Below are positions 34,786 through 45,563 of a stretch of DNA of 64,000 nucleotides, in pieces. The position numbers and the translations under genes are program-made. The DNA lies in contig DF237230.1 of assembly GCA_000708835.1 (NCBI GenBank), positions 1 through 64,000 on the forward strand, in the 5' to 3' direction. Each line of letters starts with the position of its first letter. The first letter of the stretch is position 1. This DNA comes from Klebsormidium nitens. Its lineage: Eukaryota; Streptophyta; Klebsormidiophyceae; Klebsormidiales; Klebsormidiaceae. The notes beneath the pieces are model-generated. The model ran no database searches. It was not told the origin of the DNA and was given only the letters and a program-made list of their open reading frames with translations.

Positions 34786-36411
34786 CTCGCCGCTACCATC
34801 ACTCCGAACGCCGAGACTGACACCACGGTCCGGAACGCGTGCAGCTCGTACCAGCGCCGCAGGAGCGCTTTCGCCTCCTTTGACGTGGGGTCCAGTTTGT
34901 CGTCATTCAGTCGCCGGATGGTGGGGAAGATGACGACAGCCGTGTACGGAATGACGGTCGCCAGGAGGCCGCCCGCGAACCACCAGACGCGGCCGCCGCC
35001 CGCGGCCGCCGCGAGGGCCGCGGCCGCGGAGCCGATCAGCGCGAGGGCGATCTGGTGGTGAGGGAAGATAGATTGTGAGGATGCTCGGCAGTCTCTGGAA
35101 AGGTGATCCGCAGGTTAGGCGATTACTGAGGTCTGAAAGACAGCAGGTGAAAACCAAGTCCGATACAGGTCCAGAACACAGTTTTTGGACGTTCCCGTTT
35201 GAGCCAGCCAGAAGTGGAGATAGAATGGACAAGGTGATGACATGTTACGTGCCACGATTATAGCTTTGAAGACATTCATTGAGAGATGTGAGAGCACGCC
35301 ACTTCTACCACCGGACAATCCAAGATCCTGGGACAACGCGCTCCCGCAAAACGCCGGACCCGATAAAAAGCTCAGAAGAAGGGATGGGACGCTGTGCGCT
35401 GTAGATCTAGAAGAAGGTGGATCTAAGACGCTGTCTGAAATGGTTAGCTACAAGAACTTACAGAGATTCAGACTCCTTCGCCCGCCTCGACGCATCTTGG
35501 CAAGACGATTATTGGACATGAAGATGGTGTTGAATATGAAAGAAGCAAGACGTACCTCTATGAGCAGTTTTAAGCCGTAGTCAGAACGGTGAACATGGTC
35601 ACAAGCAGCCTGAGACAGGCCAATCACAAGCAGGCCAATGATTGAGACATCAAAACGCTTCAACCAGAAGTTGGGATTGTGGCAACTCCCTTGTCTCGTT
35701 AGGGGCTTGTCTCCGAAAGTTCATTGGCCGGGGGACGGGTAGGGTTAGTTTGGTGGGTAGGGGTGCGGAGCGCGTAAGCTTTTGGGTTAGGTTTTTTATT
35801 TGTGGTGCCCGGGGCTTCTGCATCTTAAGAGACAAGCCCCTAACGAGACAAGGGAGTTCCCAATATGAAGTTGGGAACGCTTCGACGGAGGCGCGGCCGG
35901 TCCGCGTGGCCAGCCAGCACACTCTGGCGAAGAAATTTTGAAAGAGACCCCAGTTTTGATTACTAACTTTTTCTGAGTGTGAATTTCCACACGATGATAG
36001 GCACGTACTCTGATAAGCGGCTCGGCGTTGCCCACCTGCATGAAACAGGTGAAGAAACAGTACAAAACTGTATAACGTTACTCTAAATCCCCAGATAGAA
36101 TGAAGAGTACACACTCTGGTGCTTGGCTCGACGTGGCCAACGCGCACGACTCATCCGGACGCAGAGCACTCGCATAAGCCCCAAAGTTCTCAAAACCAAA
36201 CTTTCTCAACTCCCACAAAAGAGCAACATAGTCCGATATCGGCTCCAACCTGCATGAGCCTGGCGGCGTCGAAGTTGGTCCGCCAGTAGCTGAGCGCCTG
36301 GTTGGTCGGCAGCCGCTCCATCACCGGCCGCTGCACCACGCTCACGAACAGCGCCGCGCCCGCGAACAGCCCGGCCGCCAAAATGGCCACGATCTGCAGC
36401 GCCTGTAACAT
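34782..36411 (-). CDS. DUF1772 family four-helix membrane protein
   Basis: Exons 36250-36411 and 34782-35051 join in phase 0 at RLMQ-IALALIG and give 143 residues. Transmembrane segments are visible at about 4-24 (VAILAAGLFAGAALFVSVV), 55-70 (LALIGSAAAALAAAAG) and 75-97 (WWFAGGLLATVIPYTAVVIF), with a fourth near the C-terminus (FRTVVSVSAFGVMVAAR). The family signature is present: AAGLFAGAALFVSVVQRP near the N-terminus, then YWRTNFDAARLMQ, RRLNDDKLDPTSKEAKALL and RRWYELHAFRT. DUF1772 includes anthrone-oxygenase-like and uncharacterised membrane proteins; this member's role is unknown. Exon 1 may start at ATG 36409-36411, or be an internal exon with acceptor GTTACAG. The intron holds a MITE, and both gene ends are flanked by decayed exon copies. 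Confidence 0.8.
35667..35875. mobile_element. 191-bp MITE with 9-bp target duplication, Mutator-like
   Basis: The element occupies 35676-35866. Its termini carry a 30-bp perfect inverted repeat (AACTCCCTTGTCTCGTTAGG then GGCTTGTCTC). The 9-bp direct repeat GAAGTTGGG flanks it at 35667-35675 and 35867-35875. A 9-bp duplication is typical of Mutator-like elements. No coding capacity. It sits in the DUF1772 intron. Confidence 0.85.
36010..36150 (-). repeat. Decayed copies of DUF1772 exon 1 donor region in its intron
   Basis: Minus-strand ATGCAGGTGGGCAACGCCGA and GCGCGTTGGCCACGTCGA, each followed by an AGAGT(A/G)(C/T)G word, resemble one another and the real donor region ATGCAG|GTTGGAGCCGA. Spacing is about 100 bp. 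Confidence 0.5.
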
Positions 36412-36479
36412 ACGAGACGGGAAAATAATGAGCGCGTGTGGGGACTGCAGACAGCTCATATTTCGTAAAAGTAGCGTTC

Positions 36480-37345
36480 AAAAAGTGTTACGCAACATTC
36501 AGGAACAGCGCCGCGCCCGCGAACAGCCCCGTCGCCAAATGGCCACAATCTCAGAGGGCCTGCGGTCAAAAGTTTTGGGAATTGAGCGCTTATAATGAGC
36601 GCTTATAAGATTCGCAGACACTTGACTTGTCTTTGAACATCTGATAGGCCTTTTGCAGCAAGCTCACGAACAGAGCCGCGCCCGCGAACAGCCCGTGTCT
36701 CCAAAACGGCCACGATCTGCAGCGCCTGCAGCCATACGAGATGGGAGACTCGAGCGGTTAGAAGCCTGAGATATGAGCAGACCTCACGTGTGCAGACAAG
36801 TGACATTTCGCTGCAATTCTTATAATTCTCTGCACAAAACACGAAGAAGTGCCGCGCCTGCGAAGATCCGGTCTCCAGGAAGCGACGAAGGCAGCGCCTG
36901 CCACCATAAGCTATGGATGCTGTCAGTGCTCAAAACTCTCTCCGGGGTGTTAAAACGAAGGTTTTTAAGGTATGTAAAGTGCGCCGCGCCCGCGAACAGC
37001 CCGCTCGCCAGGATGGGCGACCATCTGCACTACCTGCACCCATAAGGGATGAAGTGTTGCGAGCGCTTATCATCGCCACACGTAGAAAGTGCGTCTTTCC
37101 TTCGCCGCTTGGACGTTGCGCTCGTGGCAAGCTGCGCGCCCGCGAACTGGCCGGTCGCCAACTTGGCCTTGATTTGCAGCGCATGCATCCATACGAGATG
37201 GGAGTCTCAAAATCAGAATTTATACGTCTTTCTCAGGTAGAGTATGCTTCTTAATGCGTGCAATTTGCGTCCGTTTGAGACGCGCCTTGCGCGCGCGGTC
37301 AGCATGGTCGTTCGTGATGGCCAGGACTGTGGCGCCTGAATATAG
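36480..37345 (-). repeat. Array of about six decayed copies of DUF1772 exon 1
   Basis: The intact exon (plus strand GCCGCGCCCGCGAACAGCCC at ~36351) is followed upstream of the gene by copies beginning near 36503, 36668, 36848, 36979 and 37127, and a faint one near 37280. Several keep the CGATCTGCAGCGCCTG and CATACGAGATGGGAG words that flank the exon's start. Each has its own frameshifts, so none can replace exon 1. Spacing is 130-180 bp. Confidence 0.85.
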
Positions 37346-40269
37346 AAGAGGTCGACCGTTCTGATCGAATGCGTATATCAATTTCGAGTAGGGAGTTTTC
37401 TAACACGATTGGGCTGACCGAAGGAGTTTGCGTTGATCACTTGATCACCACAACGACCTGCACGGTTCGAGGCCACGACCTTCAGTGCCGCAATTGTAAG
37501 AGCTGGACAACTTTGGATTGTAAGATAAGAATATGACAGGTCGTGCTTAGAGCGACAAAGAGAGTGAGGCATCTTGCGCCAATCCAACTGACCCATTTCT
37601 GCGCTTGATCAATAATCTGAACAAGAGGTTCTATGAGGTTGATATGCACACAGATCAAGTTCTTCATCCGAAACCTTTAATCAGGTAAAAGTGAAGGGAC
37701 AGCATCACACGTACACATGCCTTAAAAGTCAGAGCATTCCAGTAAATTGATAGGAAACGGACTCCTCAAAGCAACCAATTCAATCTCAACCCTGTTTTCA
37801 GATTATGGATTCCTGCAACCGTTTGAACAGGCTCCAAAGATAGTCCATGGTCTCCTGACGGCATTCCTTCATGACACATACACGTCAGGTTCAAAGACAG
37901 CGTGCATGGCAGTCTACGACCATCAGCTCTCAACACGAAGGGGCGGATTATAGAAGTCTCACTCAGGAAAAAATAGCTCGCCCGGAAAGCTCGGCAGTCA
38001 AGGGCACTTGTGTCAGACACGATGAACGGGGCCTTTGAAGATGTCACCCCAAGGATCTCACTTTTTCCTTCATAAGCATCGGACCTTGTTCTCAGTCTGG
38101 CGCTCAACTTAATTGAGATGCGGGCTCCTTTTGACCTGCCCAGAATCATGCATTGAGGCAATGCAATCGGTTCAAAAGAGGTGGGGGCTTACCGCCGTGA
38201 TTGCATGCGCCGGAAAACTAGTAATCCCCATGATCAAAATCCGCGCCGCTAAGCGAGTCCAAGTCCCTGATTCACAAAGGCCGTTGCGGCCGTCTCCGAG
38301 ATTCCTTATCCCGAGCCTCCGCTGCAAAACCGGTGCACTGTTTGAGGAGAAGCTTGTTCCGTTTCTCTGCCTTTTGCAGGGAACAGAATAGCTCCCGCAC
38401 TTTTTCACCACTAGGAAAAGAGCATCGATATCTGCAACAACATTCGTGCGCAGCCAATCAGCTCAGCCTGTCAAGGAAGGAGGCTAAAATTCAAAATCCG
38501 AACTCTCTTGATATGATTAGAACTTAAGCAGGGGATAGCATGAGAGTTTGGTCGCGGCTTGCTTGCAAATGTCCTTGCCAACTCGTGGATCTTCGAACGC
38601 TCAAAACAACTTCTTCGACGCCGGAAGCGGGTAGACTCGTCGCTTCAAGAAGCAACTGACCTCAAGGCAATGATGCTCTCCCCATGCAAGCGAATTTACT
38701 GTTGAATGGATCCGACTTCCGATTTCGCACCTGACGATCTTACGAGAGCGAACACAGCAGCGGTGTGCATGCACAGGGCGTCAAGATGATGTCACCAGGC
38801 TTGGACGGTGGAATCGCGCGTCGCGCGCGGTCGCGCGCGGATCTACGACGTCTAAACCCTGGACTTTCCTGTTGGGCTTCGCGGTCGCACCACGCGGGCC
38901 GGGGGCCTGATTTCACTAGCTTGGGCGCCGTACCAGGACGTCCTTGACGTTTTTCAATCACGAAGGTGCGTTTGTGGTGCACACCGGCCAGCGTTCACTT
39001 GAGCAACTTAGCTAGAATCAAGAATGCGAGCCGTTGGACCCCGTTATATGGTTGGCGGCCGCGAAGATCCGATCAACGTACGTCAAGACGTACGTCCTGA
39101 TCAATTGCAGTGGATCCAGACACCGTCCAAACCGAAAGTCTCTTGTTTGAAGACCAATTGAGTTAAATAAGCTTATCACGTCCCCATGTACTAAGCGAGT
39201 GGCGGGCCGACAAAGCCATTAACGTACAGCGCGCGGCATGGCGTCCTGGGGAAGGGTGCGCCGGTCAGTGCCACATGGTTATCTGGGGCAACTAAAACGC
39301 TGCACGGGCGCTGGTTGCTCGATCAGCCGCAAAGGAACTTCCGAGTTGATTGAATGCGCGACAGAAAAGATACCTGTTGGACTTGAGCGGCCGCTGCATG
39401 CCAAAAAACAGATAGGGCTGCGCGGGATCAGTAGTAGCGGACAGGATCGGACGCGACGCGGACGTGACGGGAGCTGCCAGGGAGCAGGCTTCACGTACAC
39501 GAATGCCATGCTCCTTTACGATCAGATCCAGAGCCATCGAAGACAGTCTGAGTCACGAAGTGAATGCATGTACAAGCAACGTGCTCTCAGGAAAGTTAAG
39601 TTACTAGGTATAATAGTGCGCTAATTGCACTTGCTCGATCAATCATGATCTAGATATAATCTCTATACATCAGAAGTTGCAAGAAGGGGTCCGGACTGAA
39701 ATGAAAGCCTGGCGGCCACAAACGGCTGGGCGGCCGGGCGGCCCATAAAATCGCAACATGGGCGTGCAAGATTCGGGTTGGAAAAAGAATTGCGTGGGTG
39801 CACCAAAACAAGTAAAGGAAGGATTGTATCTGCGATTGTCCAGAGGTTGCTCACCAATGTTTTTGACGACGAAGCCAGCAAGTACTGGACTCAAATTCAC
39901 ACCTAGAGCTCCAGCTTAGTCCTTCGCAGAGGACGAGCTTGCTTTCCTACTTCCATACAATTTAAAGAATTTTCCTACAGGGTAGAGACAGCGCGAAGAA
40001 AAGTGGCTGCCCAAAACCCAGAAGATCTAGCAGCCACTGTCTAACCCCCGGGGTCTTTGAGTGTCCTTCGAAGTGCGATCAGTCTGCTCGAAAGTGGGCT
40101 TAAAGCTTCTGTTCCCGCATCGATCTCCGTCTCTCCCAAAGTGCACCACACTTTTGACTATCAAAAGTCGTCCACTTCGCACCCACGTGTCTGAAGCTCC
40201 AACTCTGAACACCACGGTCGACTTTGACCACCACGGTCTCTACTCTGACGTCATTGACGGAAGATCCAC
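37346..40269. other. No gene recognised
   Basis: About 2.9 kb with only short ORFs lacking motifs or splice support. Contains a GC-rich stretch near 38815-38850 and a strong hairpin near 39.07 kb. Confidence 0.45.
39071..39102. other. Inverted repeat (hairpin)
   Basis: GATCAACGTACGTC and GACGTACGTCCTGATC form an almost perfect 14-bp stem separated by two bases. It has no terminator context and no gene directly adjacent. Confidence 0.5.
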
Positions 40270-43200
40270 CTACACAAAGTCGACGAAGCGGCTGCAGCTA
40301 CTGCGCGCGCGGGCGCCCCTCCTCTTTTTGACGGGCCTCCCGCCCCCCGTTATCTCCTCAAGGCTCCTAAACTTCCGCTCCAGAATCTCTCCTTTTCCCC
40401 CGGTCGCCATTTCGCTACTGAGCCCCGACTCGCAGCTGCTGCCCCCTGGGCTGCCAAGTTCCATATTCCGCTTCTGTCCGAATTGGGCGATGTGGGTAAA
40501 TCTGGTGTTAACCGTGTCCGAGCCACCGGCAGAGCTCTCTGCGTTGACACTCTCCGGACTCGGGCAGTCGAGGAAAAATACTTCGTCGCTGACGTCCGAC
40601 ATGGGAGGGGAGCTGTCACCGTCTTTTTGACTCCCAATCTTTCCACCGACGAAGTTGGTTTCGACGTCTGTTATGACTGACGCAGGGCTCGAAGGGGATG
40701 GCTTGGGGATGACGTCAGCGAAGTGCTCGGTAGAAGCGACCGGGGGAGCGACAGCAGACGGTTTCAAGGCACTTGGAGTGGTCGGGAGAGCCCTCCGGGT
40801 GGCGACCAGATAGTGAGCGACGGACTTGTAGCCCTGGTCGAGGGCCTGGAAAAAGGAGAAGGATGAATACTAGACAATCTATCAATAGGACCTAGTTTAT
40901 GGCTAGTTACCCACACCTTCTCGGAAATGATGAGGTCACTAGATAGTGGGCGACGGACTGGTAGCCCTGTTCGAGGCCTGGGCAAAATAGGAAAAATCAG
41001 CGCGAGACTCTGCCTCTAACGAATGTTCGTTACGGCTAGCTACGCACCCTTTTAAAGACCCTTTCATGTTCCTTTTCGAAGGAGCATCAAGACCTGGGCA
41101 AAGTTGAGAAGGTGGACGTCTTGCAAAGGCGGACAATGCAGTGACTACCGATCGGCCCAAAGGAGCGACGCTTCAATAAAAACCAAGGCTTCTGAAAGCA
41201 GCGGGTAGCCTCGGAAAGCCCACCACGCATCTTTGGCTTTGCGGAGGGGGAGAGTACAGAATCAATTTCTCGATCGGGCTGATAGGAAGGGTATCGTCCA
41301 GCCGGCCAACAGATATTGGCGACTCCCTTCCGACGAACTGAAGTGTGAATATGCTCGATCTGGTCCATCTCGTTTTTGTTAGGCTCCCGAGCACGTGTAA
41401 AGAGGGACCGAGCTGACTTAAAAAGCGACATTGGGTTGGAACGATGGAGGCGGCTTCAGAATATCAGAAATTTTTGTACCAATCCCAAGGAAAATCAAAA
41501 AGATTTGAGACGTGGTCGGCTCACCGTTCGGTAGAGCTGTCCGGTCGGACCCCAGCCCTTGCGGTTTCGGCAGATGCTGCAGTTGCACAGGTCCCTGCGC
41601 AAGTATTGTTGACGTCAGCATTTGCTTGTTCGTTTTTGGAAAGACAAGATGCTGTCGATCGACTCTGCCGGCATAGACTGTGCATGATCAACTGCATCTA
41701 AACCGGTCAGGTTTTAGGACAAAAGGGACTCTTCCGTCGACAACTTTTCGCAAGACATGGCCATGCTTCAAGTGGTTTGCATTAAGACGGTTGAGATGCC
41801 TTAGAACAAGAGTGGCAAGGCTTCTCGAACGACCACTTTGGGGGAAAATTCCGTACACAGGGGCAGGAACGAGAAGGGCGTTTCAAGATACGAAAAGTGC
41901 GCGAATTGACACATCAACAAGACCTTTTGGAACTGCCGTGGCAACACGAAGTCTATGAAAAAGGTCAAACGTCGCCAAAGCTGCAGCCTTCGAACCAAGA
42001 CGACTCCTCGTTTCATCACCAAGTTATACACAAAGTTGAGGTGGACACGCACAAAGAAGAAAATGCTCGATGATAGAAGGGACTGACGGGATGACCAAAA
42101 GAAGGGAAAGAAGAAGCTAGGAGGAGACAAGCCCACTAATAATGTAAAGAAAGAGCATGACCGTAAGCGGGTCCGACCTGCAAGATGGGCAGTTCCACTC
42201 CGGGTTCGCATTCACCTCCAGGATATTCTCACCATACCTGCAAGTCAGAAAGGGTTTATTCAGCGGACTGTCACTCAAGTGCCGTCAACTCCTGGGAGGA
42301 ATTTACGGTCCATCGGTGAGTGGTCCAAGCATGGCAGAGGAAACATCAAGCAGACTGAACTGAATAATCAGTTTTCCGAAACTGATGCATGTCTTAAGCT
42401 TCGAGGCCAATAGACAATGAGCGACGGAAATCTCTGCAGTCCTAAGCTTAAGTTCAACCAACCACAAAAGCTTCAGTCGAATCTTGTAGCATGACACTCA
42501 TGAACATGACCGTTTGAGATGACCTTACAAGTCGCCACGCCTGCGAACATGTCAGGCATTTCTGGGATGCTCGGCCAGCACCCTGAATCAAATAGTCTTA
42601 GTACTCCAGACTGCTGTCCCTATCTGATACCCCACACATGACAAGTACTCGTTAAAGAGTCGCACTCACCTCATGTACAGGCAGTCCCCACAGAACTGGC
42701 CGTTCAGCGACTCGCAGCCATTGCACCATGTGCGCTTCCCCAAAGTCTTCTGCCTGCGCTCACAGATGATCGGCTGTCCTGTCAATATAGTTCCGGCAGC
42801 TGCTTTTTGCAGCTCGTTCAAAGCTGTGCATCCCTCTACCGGGCAGAGAAGGATGAGGCACAGAGGCTGCAAGACCCATTCTCTCACTGTGCTTTCTGTC
42901 CAAGGTACAGGTTGTCGCAAAGTCGCTGAAGTGTTTGAGGGCCTTAAGCTAGAATAAGAACAAAAATGTTCAAGATCAGACTCCCATTGCAGACACATCA
43001 GTTGAATGGGAAGGAACCGCTCTGTCTTACCTGCACTGGTGGCACGTCTTCCCCTGCACTGTATCATACACTCGCGTCCCTTCCTCGGTATACCCGTCCT
43101 GAAATAGAACCCATTCCTCCTGACACTCCCCAAGCGCATCTTCGTGCTCGTCAGTGTACAGCTCTGGCCCGTAAGATGCTCGGACGGGTTGCTCCGCTGA

Positions 43201-44814
43201 GGCCCTTTTGCGCCTGCCCCCCTTCTTGGGCTCCGGACCGTCGATCAGGCGGACGTCTTGCTCGGAGAGCTCCTTGTAGACCACGACGTTCTTGCCCCCG
43301 ACCCTGAAGGAGCGGAGAAAAGATTGTAGAATTTGAGGCTTTTAAGTTTGTTCTGGGGGGCAATGTGGGCTTAGGTACAAAGGACCTTTGCTTGATAGTG
43401 CTGATCCTGAGCTAGGTCTTCATACAAAGGCCATTGCTAGTAACCTTCTTTCTACCAGCAACAAAGAGGTTACGGGTGTAAGGCTTTGAGAGCTTTTGTT
43501 GGGCGCTATCAAGAACTCCTCAGTCCTTATCTGGGCACTTATCAGAGAAGTCGCCAGTAAAGCGGGTTCAGAGCAAGCAATGAACACCCTATGACCGAAA
43601 ACACTCAAAATCCTCCGAGTTGAGGTCCATATCGAGCTCAGATCATTGCCTACTCCAATTTCAGAAGTTGAGACTCTGCATGCCCCGTCGACGACATTGC
43701 TATTGCAACTGACGTACTCTACTTTCCGTGATTCCCAAGGCTCCCTAGAAATGACATTTTTGAACACCGTCTCCAATGCAATGTGCCTGTCCCTTCAATT
43801 CAGAGTCATTCGGCTTCCTCCCTGCTCCTCACCTGCTTGATCTTCTGGTTGGACGAATTGGCGCAGGCGCCGCCACCTTCCTAGGCCCAGGGTTGCGCCG
43901 AGGCACTCTACTGGTGCTCATCGCTCTATCTAACTTCCGTACAGCATCATCGACCCCCAGGCTTTCCAAGAATTGCCTACGGAACATAGTGAGAAAGTGA
44001 AGAGACTTAGCAAGGGCTACTCAGCGTGGTAAAAGGTGGTCGAGCGTATAGTAGGCCGATGGTCAACACGGTGAAGCTTGCTGCGTTGACATATTGACGA
44101 GAGTTGAGAAGGCCTGCAGTATTCCAGTGAACCTGTGGAGTCTACCAACTGCTTGGTCCTGCAAGGATTGCCTGGGAGGGGCACTGAGAAAGCGACATCT
44201 TTAAAAGTTGCTCTCCGTAGAAAGAATCCTCTTCACAGTAGGCAGGTCTGATTCTTTTATGGTCATCCATCAGCAGTAATCCCGAGTCTGATTTCACTTG
44301 GGATGACAGCAATCAATCCCAACAGAAGCAGCAGTGGTTACTGGGAAGTAAGCTCTCAAGTCCAGAGAAGATGCAGACAGAGCTGAACAGGATTGGTTTC
44401 TATGAGATGAGCCTGTTTGTGCATAGGCAGTCTACAAAGATGAAATTCACCGGTCAATGTGGTATGGACGTCTGAAAACAGAATGCACAATTGACACTAA
44501 AGCCAATCAAAAAGAAGCTACTTCTTGACCAGTGGTCAAACAGTATTGCATGACAGCGGGGATGATGTCTAGTCTGAGTTGTTCTAAGAAAAAAGCTAGG
44601 GTAAGGCAGTGGGGCTTGTCCAACTCATTGCATTGATCGGCAAGCAAACCCCAAACCAATCCGTGCAGGATTACTAGGAGGTTCATGATCTCATGTTACT
44701 CAATCCGTTGCACAGCACATATTGATCTTCCAGCTGTCGCGCTTGTGGCGCTTACCTGTTTGCCTCCATCTTGGTCAACCGCTCCAGCTCGTACGGCGTC
44801 AGTGGAGCCGCCAT
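40270..44814 (-). CDS. CDCA7-type zinc-finger protein (zf-4CXXC_R1)
   Basis: CDCA7 proteins bind DNA through a cysteine-rich zf-4CXXC_R1 domain; in animals they partner the remodeller HELLS (DDM1 in plants) in maintaining DNA methylation. Seven minus-strand exons join with continuous phase to 421 residues: 44756-44814, 43833-43976, 43031-43303, 42670-42753, 42178-42237, 41525-41594, 40270-40845. The N-terminus is MAAPLTPYELERLTKMEANR. The zinc domain (~155-230) shows CHQCRQKTLGKRTWCNGC, QFCGDCLYMRYGEN, EWNCPSC, then LCNCSICRNRKGWGPTGQLY. It is followed by ALDQGYKSVAHYLVATRRAL, which matches the plant-type domain end. The C-terminal ~170 residues are Ser/Pro-rich with a basic patch (PVKKRRGARAR) that could be a nuclear signal. 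The gene is divergent from the aminopeptidase gene, with ATGs 750 bp apart. Confidence 0.92.
40935..41130 (-). repeat. Decayed copies of CDCA7 exon 7 start in intron 6
   Basis: Plus-strand AGATAGTGGGCGACGGACTG and GTAGCCCTGTTCGAGGCCTGG copies the true exon 7 start (AGATAGTGAGCGACGGACTT, 40809 on) 132 bp away. A fainter unit around CAAGACCTGGGCAAAGTTGA lies near 41090. Confidence 0.8.
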
Positions 44815-45563
44815 TGTTCCAAATGCACCGACTTCTCAGTCTCGTAGGGGCCAAAAAGGCGGACCTGGTGCCAATGCACAACCACTAACGAAAAGAATGC
44901 GCCTGCATTGTGTGCTGCTCACAGTTTCACAGAGCAACGGCAGGAAACTGCAGTGGCTGAGTCCCTGCATTGGAATCCCTTGAAGTATGCCAGCGTGGCA
45001 GCGAGGCCCCGCTCCTCTTCGGGTCACATCATCCCCATCCTTTTTTGAACAATATACCGGGCATGGTGTTGCACAACTCGTAGAGGAGACGGCGCGCAAA
45101 CTCGCAACGCTTCCCGCCATTTTCTGCTGAAACTCTCTGCTCTGGCCGGTAGAGAAGCCCGGCCAGTCGGCTGCTCCGCTCAGTCAGATGACTCAGTTAT
45201 TGTGACGCGCTCGGTAGCTCGGTGCAAGCTCCCCAGGCCCTGTTGTGCACTTTCGGACGGCCCGAAAAGTTCAAGGAAATGTCTCACTTTCTCTGCGTCC
45301 AATGCGGACGAAAAAGCATGACATCAGCATTCAATGGGCGCAAGGTTCGACTGAGCATGCTGCTGATGTGGTGATGCTAGCAGCATTTCTCCCTTTTCAA
45401 CTGAGAATTCCACAAGAGCGCTGGACCTTCACAATTCCTCTTTTATTGGAAGCTCAGATCAGTTGCGCTGGCCCCCTTTTGCTGGCCCGCTCTTGGAAGA
45501 CACTTCCAGCTCCTTAGGAGGCATTTTGAGCAGGCAGCAATTAGAGAGTCCCAGAAACTCAAG
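44815..45563. promoter_or_regulatory. Shared promoter interval of divergent genes
   Basis: This 749-bp gap separates the start codons of the minus-strand CDCA7 gene and the plus-strand aminopeptidase gene, so both promoters must lie in or near it. No TATA box or other decisive element was recognised. Confidence 0.5.
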
